Positions 1-6,885 of a stretch of 25,544 nt of DNA are shown here, piece by piece. A program made the position numbers and the translations under genes. The number at the start of each line of letters is the position of its first letter. Position 1 is the stretch's first letter. Below the pieces are notes generated by a model. It made no database searches, had not been told where the DNA came from, and saw nothing but the letters and a program-made list of their open reading frames with translations. The stretch covers positions 1-25,544 of the forward strand of contig JACQLJ010000012.1 of NCBI GenBank assembly GCA_016234065.1, read 5' to 3'. The stretch comes from Candidatus Pacearchaeota archaeon (GTDB taxonomy: Archaea > Nanobdellota > Nanobdellia > Pacearchaeales > GW2011-AR1).

Positions 1-147
1 AATTATAACTATTAACTAAAAACATGAAATCTGTTAATTATTAATTGATAAAAATTATATCAATCGTGATTGTTAGCGAACGCAATTGTGCTTGATGTTT
101 AATAAGTCAATTAAAATTGAAGATTTCTAAACAAATCTTAAAAAGAA
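1..147. other. AT-rich intergenic region at window edge
   Basis: I see no gene here. The stretch is AT-rich. An imperfect inverted repeat (ATCAA at 59-63, TTGAT at 92-96) encloses a smaller CAATCGTGATTG hairpin at about 61-72. This could belong to a transcript terminator or small RNA from outside the window, but nothing decides it. Confidence 0.3.
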
Positions 148-384
148 TTATCTTGCTGCTTCCTCTAATGCATTAGCATATCTAACATAGGCTTGAGCCC
201 AAAACTTATCTGTATCTTTTCTAAATTTCTGGTCAAATTCAGATCTAAAATTAAAGGTCTTCCCATCATCACTTATTTTAATTAAACTCAACAACTCATG
301 CTCTGGAGATTTTCTTTTTAACGCTTCATAAGCCCTAGCAATCATTTCCAGTGCTGAATCATGCTCGTCTGCTATTCCTACCAT
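148..384 (-). CDS. hypothetical protein, 78 aa
   Basis: I do not recognise the family. The protein is short, charged and probably helical (DEHDSALEMIARAYEALKRK near the N-terminus, YVRYANALEEAAR at the end), with no Cys, no membrane segment and no clear motif. It is taken as real because the ATG lies about 25 bp from a TATA-like block at 404-424 that it shares with the divergent dph6 gene, and because no other gene overlaps it. It could be a lineage-specific small protein. There is no evidence for its function. Confidence 0.5.
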   Translation of the reverse strand: MVGIADEHDSALEMIARAYEALKRKSPEHELLSLIKISDDGKTFNFRSEFDQKFRKDTDKFWAQAYVRYANALEEAAR

Positions 385-403
385 AAATTTCTGAGAAAAA
401 TCT

Positions 404-424
404 GATTTATAAATATTTATATAA
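404..424. promoter_or_regulatory. shared divergent TATA region
   Basis: A nearly symmetric AT block (TTATAAATATTTATATA) lies 21-40 bp from the ATG of both flanking divergent genes (384 on minus, 445 on plus). This fits archaeal box A spacing for leaderless or short-leader transcripts in both directions. Inference from sequence and spacing only. Confidence 0.5.
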
Positions 425-444
425 CAAATAAAATCTCTCTAATT

Positions 445-1116
445 ATGAAACTCGGTGTTTTATTTTCCGGAGGCAAGGATTCAACTTTCGCAGCTTATTT
501 GGTAAAAAAGAATGGATACAAGATAGCTTGCCTAATTTCAATTGTTTCAGAAAACAAAGAAAGTTTTATGTTTCACACGCCGTCTATTTCCAAAACTTCA
601 GTTCAAAGTGAAGCAATGAGAATTCCTTTAATTGTTCAAGAAACAAAAGGTGAAAAAGAAACTGAACTGATGGATTTGAAGAAGGCGATTGAAAAAGCGA
701 AAAAAGAATTTCATATTGAAGGTATTGTTACAGGTGCTATAGAAAGTGTTTATCAAGCATCAAGAGTCCAGAAAATTTGTGATGAATTAAATTTGGAATG
801 TTTTAATCCTCTGTGGCTGAGAAATCAGTTTGAATTATTGCAGAATTTAATAAAAAATAAGTTTGAAGTTATTATCACTGGAGTTTTTGCCTATCCATTG
901 GATAAGACCTGGCTTGGAAAAAAAATAGACAAGAAATTTATTGAAGAAATAAAAAAACTGAATGAGAAATACAAAATAAATCCCGCTGGAGAAGGGGGAG
1001 AATTTGAAAGTTTTGTTTTAAATTGTCCTTTATTCAAAAAGAAATTAAAAGTAAAGAGTTTTCAAGATTTTTCAGCAGGAGAAAATTCATGGAGGAGAGA
1101 ATTGGAGATAGAATGA
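445..1116 (+). CDS. dph6: diphthine--ammonia ligase (Dph6, ATP-PPase family)
   Basis: Likely catalyses the last step of diphthamide synthesis on elongation factor 2, the ATP-dependent amidation of diphthine with ammonia. Seen directly: the N-terminal PP-loop SGGKDS (residues 8-13), the ITGVFAYPLDKTWLG stretch (about 144-158) and the family signature GEGGEFESFVLNCPLF (182-197) in the substrate domain. At 223 aa it is full length for the archaeal form (MJ0570-like). The start has a TATA region 21-40 bp upstream. Its stop overlaps the next ATG as ATGA, so the following gene is translationally coupled. dph2, for the first step of the same pathway, is at 22488, so two diphthamide genes lie about 20 kb apart. 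I saw no Dph5 in the window. Confidence 0.93.
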   Translation: MKLGVLFSGGKDSTFAAYLVKKNGYKIACLISIVSENKESFMFHTPSISKTSVQSEAMRIPLIVQETKGEKETELMDLKKAIEKAKKEFHIEGIVTGAIESVYQASRVQKICDELNLECFNPLWLRNQFELLQNLIKNKFEVIITGVFAYPLDKTWLGKKIDKKFIEEIKKLNEKYKINPAGEGGEFESFVLNCPLFKKKLKVKSFQDFSAGENSWRRELEIE

Positions 1117-1655
1117 TAAAAATAACTTACTTTGCGCATGGAACAACTACAGATAATGAAAAAAACATCTCAAGTGGATGGAATGATGTGGAACTTTCAG
1201 AATTAGGAATTAAACAATCCGAAGATTTAAGGAAAAAAATAGGAAACAAGAAATTTGATGTAGTTTTTTGTTCTGATTTGAAGAGGGCTATTGACTCTGC
1301 CAAGATTAACTTTGAGGGAAAATTCCCAATTAAAAAAGATAAACGGCTAAGAGAATGTAACTATGGGGACTTTAATGGGAAAAATTCAGATGTAGTTGAA
1401 CCACTACAGGAAAAATTCTTTAATAAAAAACTTCCGAATGGTGAAAGCTATGACGACGTTAAAAAAAGGGTAAATGAATTTCTTATATTTTTAAAAAAGA
1501 AGTATGACGGCAGAAAAATAGCAATAGTTAGCCACAAGGCACCGCAGCTTGCCTTGGATGTATTATTAAAAAACAAAACTTGGAAAGAAGCATTTGAAGA
1601 GGACTGGAGAAAAACCAAGTCCTGGCAACCTGGTTGGGAGTATGAGCTGAAATGA
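1113..1655 (+). CDS. histidine phosphatase family protein (phosphoglycerate mutase-like)
   Basis: The 180-aa product belongs to the histidine phosphatase superfamily: catalytic His9 in YFAHGTT, SDLKRA (R58) after the second strand, LRECNYGDFNG (acidic residue E81) and the second His in IVSHKAP (H141). The usual RHG triplet is A-H-G here, so the Arg beside the catalytic His is missing, which may alter substrate or activity. I chose the ATG at 1113 because the homology begins there and it overlaps the dph6 stop as ATGA. A longer reading from 1023 would bury 30 unrelated residues inside dph6. The gene's own stop overlaps the next ATG the same way. The substrate cannot be told from sequence. Confidence 0.85.
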   Translation: MIKITYFAHGTTTDNEKNISSGWNDVELSELGIKQSEDLRKKIGNKKFDVVFCSDLKRAIDSAKINFEGKFPIKKDKRLRECNYGDFNGKNSDVVEPLQEKFFNKKLPNGESYDDVKKRVNEFLIFLKKKYDGRKIAIVSHKAPQLALDVLLKNKTWKEAFEEDWRKTKSWQPGWEYELK

Positions 1656-2086
1656 TAAAAAAACTAGATGAAAGTTTTTTAGAAGACATCGTTGAAGTCC
1701 ATAAAGACGCTATTTTTCCCATTTGGAATTCTTTAGGAAGGGAATATACTGAAAATGAAATAAGTGATTTTGTTATGAAAGTTATTCAGAAAGGAGAAGT
1801 TTTTGGATATTTTTCCGATAATAAATTAGTTGGAGTGGTTGGATTTGAAATTCATAAAGACAAGGATGCGGGAGAGATATGCTTTCTATTGGTAAATTCT
1901 GCTTTTCAAGGAAAGGGATTGGGCAAAGAATTAATGGATTTTGCAGAGGATAAATTAAAAATGAAGGTGCATAAATTATTTTTAGAGGTATTAACTAAAA
2001 ATCCTGCTGTTAATTTCTATAAACGGCTGGATTATGACATTTTGGACAAAAGAGGAAATAAATATGTGATGGAGAAGATGCTATGA
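1652..2086 (+). CDS. GNAT family N-acetyltransferase
   Basis: A 144-aa protein with GNAT layout: a central strand ending ICFLLVNSAF, the acetyl-CoA pyrophosphate loop FQGKGLGKELMDFAE (about 85-99, the Q-x-x-G-x-G pattern) and the C-terminal NPAVNFYKRLDYD motif typical of RimI/PhnO-like members. It probably transfers an acetyl group to an amine of a small molecule or protein. The acceptor is unknown. It overlaps both neighbours by ATGA, so it is the third member of a coupled operon. It lacks additional domains. Confidence 0.88.
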   Translation: MIKKLDESFLEDIVEVHKDAIFPIWNSLGREYTENEISDFVMKVIQKGEVFGYFSDNKLVGVVGFEIHKDKDAGEICFLLVNSAFQGKGLGKELMDFAEDKLKMKVHKLFLEVLTKNPAVNFYKRLDYDILDKRGNKYVMEKML

Positions 2087-2574
2087 TTCTTGTAGTCAAT
2101 ATGTGCAAAGAAAAAATGCATGAACTGGAATTTGTAAAGCCGATTGAAGATATTTTAAGGAAAAGTAATAAGAAGTTTATCACAAAACATTACAAAAAAC
2201 TGAAGAAGGGAGATATAAACAACGCAAAAAAGATAATTATTTGTGGAACCTCACTGAAAGATAATGAATTCCTAAAAAACCTTGACAGATTTAATTGGAT
2301 TAAGGATTTCAAAAGACCTATTTTAGGAATTTGCGGCGGTTCGCATGTTATAGGATTAGCTCTTGGATACAAATTGAAAAAGAAAAAAGAAATTGGACTG
2401 AAAGAAATAAATATTGATAAAGAGTTTTTAGGAATTAATGGAAATATAAGCGTTTATCACTTGCATGGACTTTTGGTTTTGCCAGAAGTTTATCAAAAAG
2501 ACAATCTCTATGCGACGATTTTTCATCCAGAAGTCAGGAACAAAAAGATTATTGAGGAGTTTTTGAAGGTTTAG
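2083..2574 (+). CDS. class I glutamine amidotransferase-like protein
   Basis: A 163-aa single GATase1-type domain. The nucleophile elbow is GICGGSH (Cys84) and the His-Glu pair is FHPEV (H148, E150), so the triad is complete. YHLHG (125-129) matches the substrate-loop region of GuaA-like GATases. Odd point: the residue that is Gln in the usual G-x-C-x-G-x-Q motif is His88. It is close in size to the stand-alone archaeal GMP synthase glutaminase subunit, but no synthetase partner is adjacent. Being the last coupled gene after an ammonia-using ligase, it could supply or release ammonia, or be a gamma-glutamyl hydrolase. It converges on and overlaps the next minus-strand gene by 4 bp. Confidence 0.8.
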   Translation: MILVVNMCKEKMHELEFVKPIEDILRKSNKKFITKHYKKLKKGDINNAKKIIICGTSLKDNEFLKNLDRFNWIKDFKRPILGICGGSHVIGLALGYKLKKKKEIGLKEINIDKEFLGINGNISVYHLHGLLVLPEVYQKDNLYATIFHPEVRNKKIIEEFLKV

Positions 2575-2879
2575 TTTAGCTTATTCTTGGAGATTTTATC
2601 CATAAGAAGGACTATCCCTTTAGTGGTTCCTACTTCACTTTCTAAATTGACTTTGAAGGCTTTTCCTACTATAGTGCCAACACTTCTACGACCAATCATC
2701 TCTATTCTTGCTTCATATTCTTCTTGGTTAACATTTCTTCTTTCTTGATCAAGACAATGCATATCACAAAGATTCCAAGCAATTCCTTCTTGAACATTAT
2801 TATCTAATCTACCAAGCCCATCAACAAATACATAACTCCACTCTTGACCATTGTAATTCAGAGTGTTATAAAATGACAT
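2571..2879 (-). CDS. hypothetical protein, 102 aa
   Basis: Not recognised. The protein begins MSFYNTLNYNGQEWSYVFVDG and has two Cys in LCDMHCLDQ (C-x3-C, around residue 40). There is no membrane segment. The C-terminal half (VGTIVGKAFKVNLESEVGTTKG) looks like beta structure. It is taken as real because it has its own candidate TATA (GATTTAAAAATAC, about 2897-2909) 20-30 bp before the ATG and fills the gap between convergent and upstream genes. Its stop overlaps the stop of the GATase gene. Confidence 0.5.
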   Translation of the reverse strand: MSFYNTLNYNGQEWSYVFVDGLGRLDNNVQEGIAWNLCDMHCLDQERRNVNQEEYEARIEMIGRRSVGTIVGKAFKVNLESEVGTTKGIVLLMDKISKNKLN

Positions 2880-2903
2880 AAAAAACCAATCAAAAATGTA
2901 TTT

Positions 2904-4043
2904 TTAAATCTTTAGAATTGTTTCCTTTCCAGTTTTCATGTCTTTGACTTTGAACTTCTTTGATTTTAATTCTTTGGCGCCGACGAAAATAACTTTTCCT
3001 ATATAATAAGAATTTGCATACTCCAATGCCTTAGACGGCTTTCCGTAATAAATTATACATGATTTTCCTTTGCTTCTTATTTTCTGGCTAAGTTTAATTG
3101 CTTCGTCATCTTTGTTTAGAGAAACAACTAGATATTCTGGCGGATTTATTTCAATTCCTGCTGCCAACTCAGATAATCTCTCTATGCTTGCTCCAAAACC
3201 AACTGCTTGAATTCCGTCTATCATGTAACTTCCTCCGCCTATAATAGAGCCCTTCATTTTCGGAGATTTTATTTCAAAAACAGTTCCTGTATAATAACTC
3301 AATCCACGCGCAAGATATGGCTGGAATTCAACTTTGATTCCAAATTTTTCACAATATTCCTCAAGTTCTTGAATTTCTTTGTAAAACCTGTATTTTTTGA
3401 ATTTTTCTTTCGGTTGTTTTAATATCTTGAGTATTGATTCTGCGCCATAATTTTTTAGGTTTTGCTCAACTTCTCTTTCGTTTAATTTATCTAATTTGTC
3501 TATTTCTCTTATTACCTGTTTTCTGTCTGCTTCTCTTACATCAATACTTTCAAGAATCTCATTAAGGAGTTTTTTGTTGTTAATATAAATAATTCCTACA
3601 ATTTTTAGATTTTTTAACAATTCTCTCGCGAGTGCAAGAATTTCAGCGTCATCTTTTATTGTTGAACCGATTGTATCAACATCGCATTGTGTGAATTGGC
3701 GGAATCGGTTTTCAGAAACCGGCTCATCCCTGAAGACCTCTCCTATTTGATATCTTTTGTAGGGAAGTTTTTTTCCTTTTGCTATTCTCTTCAGTTGAAA
3801 AGTAAATTCATATCTAAGCGCAAGTTCTCTTTCTCCTTTGTCTTTCAGTTTGTAAGTGTCGCTAACTGCCTCATCACCCTGATTTTCACCAGTAACAAAA
3901 TCTTCATACTCAATCACAGGCGTCTCTGCTGGCTCAAATCCATAAAACTTGAAAGTTTCCAATATGATCTGCCTGACTTTGTCTCTTTTCATTGCTTCAG
4001 CTCCTGTGTAGTCATTAAACCCTTTGACTCTTTCCGTCATCAT
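2904..4043 (-). CDS. hisS: histidyl-tRNA synthetase
   Basis: Class II aminoacyl-tRNA synthetase that charges tRNA-His. Seen: the N-terminal VKGFNDYTG start, motif 2 region YQIGEVFRDEPVSENRFRQF (98-117), the histidine-A motif LARGLSYYTG (244-253), a glycine patch IIGGGSYM (268-275) and motif 3 GFGASIERL (282-290). The C-terminal Rossmann-like anticodon domain (about 300-379) is present but compact, giving 379 aa, somewhat shorter than many archaeal HisRS. The ATG overlaps the stop of the upstream phosphatase (ATGA at 4043-4040), so the two are coupled. A second ATG follows directly and could also serve. The tRNA-His gene lies upstream on the same strand. Confidence 0.95.
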   Translation of the reverse strand: MMTERVKGFNDYTGAEAMKRDKVRQIILETFKFYGFEPAETPVIEYEDFVTGENQGDEAVSDTYKLKDKGERELALRYEFTFQLKRIAKGKKLPYKRYQIGEVFRDEPVSENRFRQFTQCDVDTIGSTIKDDAEILALARELLKNLKIVGIIYINNKKLLNEILESIDVREADRKQVIREIDKLDKLNEREVEQNLKNYGAESILKILKQPKEKFKKYRFYKEIQELEEYCEKFGIKVEFQPYLARGLSYYTGTVFEIKSPKMKGSIIGGGSYMIDGIQAVGFGASIERLSELAAGIEINPPEYLVVSLNKDDEAIKLSQKIRSKGKSCIIYYGKPSKALEYANSYYIGKVIFVGAKELKSKKFKVKDMKTGKETILKI

Positions 4044-4693
4044 TTTTTATTCTCCAGATTTTTAATTAACTTATCAACTTTTCTTTTTATTAACAATAAT
4101 ATATTCTTAATATTCTTTTTGTTTCCAAGTTGCTCATCTTTAACATTCCAAATTACAACTTTTTCTTCAATTGGAGCAAGTTGATAATCAAAAACAACTT
4201 TTGGAATATCGTTAGCAACAACTACAATTAAATCAGCATCTACCATTTCAGGAATTTTCAGCGGAATAGGTTTTCTTTTGTTTATGTCAATACCTAAAAC
4301 ATCTTTTGAGATTCTCGCTTGTTGATAATCCGGCTCTCCTCCCATGATGATTCCTCTGCTAATAACTTTAATTCTAGGATTTTTATTGATTTTTTTGAAA
4401 TATGCTTCAGCAACTCTGCTGCGAAAAACATTATGCTTGCATACGAAGATTAGTTTCATTTTACACCTTTTTGTTATTGTTAAAACTTCACAATTTAATA
4501 ATTTGTCTGAAGAGAGGGCTTTCGCCCCACTAATCAGATTTTCCTCAAGCTTGCAGGAATTTTGCTTGCATGCTTTTTCTTCACTTACATAGTTTAGTCC
4601 ACCTGTTCGCGGCCCAAAAATTCTTACTGATTCCTGGACTCCACGATAAAGGCAGTCACCACACTCCTTGTAAGGAAATTCTTTTCTTTCCAT
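4040..4693 (-). CDS. low-molecular-weight protein tyrosine phosphatase / arsenate reductase-like, with Cys-rich N-terminal extension
   Basis: The C-terminal domain (residues 79-217) carries the LMW-PTP P-loop CKHNVFRS (Cys85, Arg91; C-x5-R-S) right after the first strand and a DEQ-type acidic region near WNVKDEQLG, as in phosphatases or ArsC-like reductases. In front sits an unusual 78-aa extension with C11-x2-C14, C42-x4-C47, C68 and C77, possibly metal-binding. I chose the ATG at 4693 because GGAG lies a few bases before it. A GTG at 4768 is possible. An internal ATG at 4459, with AGGTG upstream, would give a plain 139-aa phosphatase, so two products are conceivable. It lies between tRNA-His and hisS and is coupled to hisS. 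Confidence 0.75.
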   Translation of the reverse strand: MERKEFPYKECGDCLYRGVQESVRIFGPRTGGLNYVSEEKACKQNSCKLEENLISGAKALSSDKLLNCEVLTITKRCKMKLIFVCKHNVFRSRVAEAYFKKINKNPRIKVISRGIIMGGEPDYQQARISKDVLGIDINKRKPIPLKIPEMVDADLIVVVANDIPKVVFDYQLAPIEEKVVIWNVKDEQLGNKKNIKNILLLIKRKVDKLIKNLENKK

Positions 4694-4794
4694 TTTATCT
4701 CCTGTCAACCAGATTTTATTCAGTTGACTAAGACGCAGTTTCAAAATTTCCGACGTGAATATAATCACAACTTTTAGTTACAATGTTATTCTCC

Positions 4795-4857
4795 AAAAAA
4801 AGGGCGGAAGCTGAAATTCTTACGAATTTCGCATACCACCTTTTACTGCGTAAAAGG
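4795..4857 (-). terminator. hairpins and T-run downstream of tRNA-His
   Basis: Reading the minus strand from the tRNA 3' end there is an 8-bp stem with a 3-nt loop (arms 4850-4857 and 4839-4846), then a 7-bp stem with a 4-nt loop (arms 4824-4830 and 4813-4819), then a run of seven T (4801-4795). This arrangement suits termination or 3'-end processing of the pre-tRNA. The first stem begins at the discriminator base, so it may also assist processing. Structures were paired by eye. Confidence 0.5.
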
Positions 4858-4864
4858 GCGGAAG
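4798..4864. repeat. 13-bp direct repeat at tRNA-His 3' end
   Basis: AAAAGGGCGGAAG occurs at 4798-4810 and again at 4852-4864, 54 bp apart. The second copy covers the 3' acceptor strand of tRNA-His. A tRNA 3'-end duplication can be left by integration or by local recombination, though only the two hairpins lie between the copies and no integrase is near. Confidence 0.6.
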
Positions 4865-4985
4865 GAGAGAATCGAACTCTCGTTTTACGGAATTCGCGAG
4901 CACGCTCGGAATTGACAAACAAAGTTTGCCCTTCGCGAACATCGCTCACCACAACCGCACGTACTTCCATTATACTACAACCGCC
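4857..4985 (-). tRNA. tRNA-His(GUG) with 57-nt intron
   Basis: Folding by eye gives acceptor GCGGTTG, D arm GTAT/GTAC, anticodon stem TGCGG/CCGTA with loop TTGTGG, T stem GAGAG/CTCTC with loop TTCGATT, and a 3' acceptor strand CTTCCGC. Anticodon GTG specifies His. An extra 5' G (G-1, 4985) faces C73 (4857), the classic His identity pair. The intron (4948-4892) sits at the canonical 37/38 site: loop bases 32-35 pair with intron TTGT/GCGA (two G-U) as the 4-bp central helix, 3-nt bulges hold both cut sites, and GAGCG/TGCTC forms the outer helix, a full bulge-helix-bulge. Odd: positions 5-68 and 6-67 are U-U mismatches. CCA is not encoded. Confidence 0.85.
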
Positions 4986-5006
4986 ATAATTGTTTTTAAT
5001 AGAAAA

Positions 5007-5020
5007 CACTATAAAAAAGT
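5007..5020 (-). promoter_or_regulatory. TATA box of tRNA-His
   Basis: The minus strand reads ACTTTTTTATAGTG about 25-33 bp upstream of the tRNA 5' end, the usual spacing of an archaeal box A. Confidence 0.5.
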
Positions 5021-5045
5021 TTTTGTAATTATTTTCAAGAAAAGC

Positions 5046-5106
5046 ACAACTAGAAAAATCACTTCTGGTGATGAACTCGTGCCCCCGGCGTCCGAGGGTT
5101 AGTTGT
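5046..5106. repeat. small inverted-repeat element or structured RNA (copy 1)
   Basis: ACAACTA (5046-5052) and its exact reverse complement TAGTTGT (5100-5106) enclose about 47 bp that hold TCAC/GTGA (5059-5062, 5068-5071) and CTCG/CGAG (5076-5079, 5093-5096) stems. The inner stretch is GC-rich, unlike the surrounding AT-rich DNA. It shares ACTCGTGCCCC (5075-5085), GGTTAGTTGT (5097-5106) and the outer inverted repeat, in the same order, with the element at 13258-13390. Either a MITE-like remnant or a structured RNA. No coding potential seen. Confidence 0.5.
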
Positions 5107-5149
5107 AAAATTCATAAAATAAAAGAAGAAAAGCAGTTTTTAAACTTTC

Positions 5150-5617
5150 TTATATTGACTGGCAAACTTGCTGGTTTCCTGTGGAGTCATTGAAGTAAGC
5201 AACGATACCAACCTTATTCGCATTCGTAATTCCCGTAACTATTGCTGTTTGCGTCTTTGTCTGCAAAGGAACAATGTTTCCTGGCAAGTCATACACAAAA
5301 TTCTGAGTCGCTGAGGCATTTGTAAAGATAAGCTTCACTCCGGCAATATCATCGCCTCCGGCATTTCTCTTCAATGTAACATCACAAGTTGCGTTATTTG
5401 CTCCGGAACATTTCAAAGATGTCTCTTTTATGTCAACGCTGAGGCATTTTGAACCCAAATTAATATTTTCAGTTCCTCCTTTTATGATTCCCTGAACAAT
5501 AACCCAAACCAGAGCAACAGCACCTAAAACAAGGGCAAGAATTATGAGCATTATCACAATATCAGATATGGCTTTTTTTTCGTCTAAGATTGAGAATTGA
5601 CTAGAAACTCTTTTCAT
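5150..5617 (-). CDS. archaeal type IV pilin-like secreted protein
   Basis: 155 aa. The N-terminus has a short positively charged leader ending DEKKAIS (13-18), followed by a long hydrophobic helix (about 20-46, IVIMLIILALVLGAVALVW). This is the class III signal / pilin N-terminal domain layout of archaeal pilins, normally cut by a PibD-type prepilin peptidase just before or after the Ala-Ile. The rest (50-155) is an extracellular, Asn/Thr-rich beta-like domain with Cys at about 58, 70, 78 and 152. It probably forms a surface filament or anchors as a minor pilin. No assembly ATPase or peptidase is nearby. A TATA box at 5639-5648 lies 22-31 bp before the ATG. Confidence 0.75.
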   Translation of the reverse strand: MKRVSSQFSILDEKKAISDIVIMLIILALVLGAVALVWVIVQGIIKGGTENINLGSKCLSVDIKETSLKCSGANNATCDVTLKRNAGGDDIAGVKLIFTNASATQNFVYDLPGNIVPLQTKTQTAIVTGITNANKVGIVAYFNDSTGNQQVCQSI

Positions 5618-5638
5618 TGTTATCTAAAAGTTTTTTTG

Positions 5639-5648
5639 TTTATAAATC
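5639..5648 (-). promoter_or_regulatory. TATA box of pilin-like gene
   Basis: GATTTATAAA on the minus strand, 22-31 bp upstream of the ATG at 5617, implying a nearly leaderless transcript. Confidence 0.55.
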
Positions 5649-5653
5649 TTTTT

Positions 5654-6856
5654 CTACAAAGAATTAAATTGGTCAAGTAGCTCAAAAAAATCTTTTTTAG
5701 ACATTACCTTGTCATTGTCTGAAAGCCCAATGTGTTCCATCAATTTCCAGAATGCGCTTGGCTTATAGCCCTTCTTTCTTAACGAGATTAAAGTTGGAAG
5801 ATTTGGATCGTCCCATCCAGAATATTCTCCTTCTACAATTGCTTGCTTTATTTTTCTTTTTGACAACTCCAAATCCTTGAATTTTATTTTACCAAGAAAA
5901 GCAGCCCACGGCGGCTTTTTACCAAGGACTCTGTAAATCATTTCCTGCTTTTTTGCATTGTCAAAATGGTCTTTTCCTCTGATGGCGTGAGTAACCTTGG
6001 TTTCTATATCATCAACTGTTACAGCAAGGTTCATCAATGGCCATACTCTGTATTTATTTCCTTGAATGGGATGTTTTGTCAGATTTATCCTCGCCAAAGG
6101 AAAATCCCTCATAGCAGGATTAGGATTTTTCAAGTTGGACTTAAATCTTAAAACCGCTCCTCCCTGCTTAAATCCTTTTTTATCAAGCATTTTTTTCCAT
6201 CTTTCAAGATTTTCTTTTACGCTTAAATCCCTGCAAGGACATGCTTTCATATTTTCAGATAGTGCTTTGAATGATTCAGAGGAGCATATGCAAACATAAG
6301 CAACGGTCTTTTTTATCAGTTTTTCAGCATATCTGTAATATAATTCCATTCTTTCTGACTGGATTATTATTTTTGATTCATTATTGAAAAGCCATTTTAC
6401 ATCTTCAATTACTAAATCATAAAATTTTTTTTCAATTACATCAGGATTAGTATCTTCTATTCTCGTATAAAACTTGCCGTTGTATTTTTTAAAATAAAGG
6501 AAAGATAATGTTCCTGTGAATGCATTCCCCACATGCAAAGGTCCTGAAGGAGCAGGACCAAACCTTGTCACAATTCCAGAATTGGGAACATTTGGTAACT
6601 CCTCCAATCCTTCTCTTGTTTTTCTTTCAGAAACATCTTTTTTTAATTTCTCAAATTTCTCTCTCTGTTGATTAACTGAAAGAGAATTAATTTCAGAAAC
6701 AATTTCAGAGATTTTTCTTGAATATTTTTTTATGTCTTCTTTATTCAAGCCCTCATGAAACAGAGAAGAAATAACAGATCCCTGCTGCGCTTTTCCCTCA
6801 TGCGCCAACGCATTCTTCAGAGCATATGCAAGAGCTTTTTTTTCAAGGTCTTTCAT
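5654..6856 (-). CDS. gltX: glutamyl-tRNA synthetase, archaeal type, lacking the C-terminal anticodon-binding domain
   Basis: Class I synthetase charging tRNA-Glu (and in many archaea tRNA-Gln). Seen: the archaeal N-terminal helical region (1-90), TRFGPAPSGPLHVGN (97-111, HIGH-type), a zinc knuckle with C189, C191, C206 and C208, the VTVDDIETKVTHAIRGKDH block (279-297) and LELSKRKI (329-336, KMSKS-type). The protein stops at residue 400, just after the stem-contact region (IGLSDNDKVMSKKDFFELLDQ), where other archaeal GluRS continue with an NRKLID-type segment and about 150 residues of beta-barrel. No frameshifted remainder is visible downstream: the pilin promoter follows within 40 bp. The coiled-coil gene is 29 bp upstream. 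Confidence 0.9.
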   Translation of the reverse strand: MKDLEKKALAYALKNALAHEGKAQQGSVISSLFHEGLNKEDIKKYSRKISEIVSEINSLSVNQQREKFEKLKKDVSERKTREGLEELPNVPNSGIVTRFGPAPSGPLHVGNAFTGTLSFLYFKKYNGKFYTRIEDTNPDVIEKKFYDLVIEDVKWLFNNESKIIIQSERMELYYRYAEKLIKKTVAYVCICSSESFKALSENMKACPCRDLSVKENLERWKKMLDKKGFKQGGAVLRFKSNLKNPNPAMRDFPLARINLTKHPIQGNKYRVWPLMNLAVTVDDIETKVTHAIRGKDHFDNAKKQEMIYRVLGKKPPWAAFLGKIKFKDLELSKRKIKQAIVEGEYSGWDDPNLPTLISLRKKGYKPSAFWKLMEHIGLSDNDKVMSKKDFFELLDQFNSL

Positions 6857-6885
6857 AATTCAAAAACTGCAAAGAGATTAATAAA

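Noticed and set aside
1023..1112. Longer N-terminus for the histidine phosphatase
   Set aside because: It lies wholly inside dph6, and the family start matches the ATG at 1113.
3687..4184. Plus-strand frame opposite hisS
   Set aside because: Rich in Phe and Ser as expected for an antisense shadow of a Lys/Glu-rich gene. hisS is certain.
4728..5009. Open frames on both strands across tRNA-His
   Set aside because: They overlap the tRNA exons and intron and have no family features. The tRNA explains the sequence.
5068..5096. C/D box sRNA on the plus strand (GTGATGA followed by CCGAG)
   Set aside because: The C box is perfect but there is no CUGA D box and no C'/D' pair, so a standard C/D RNA is not supported.
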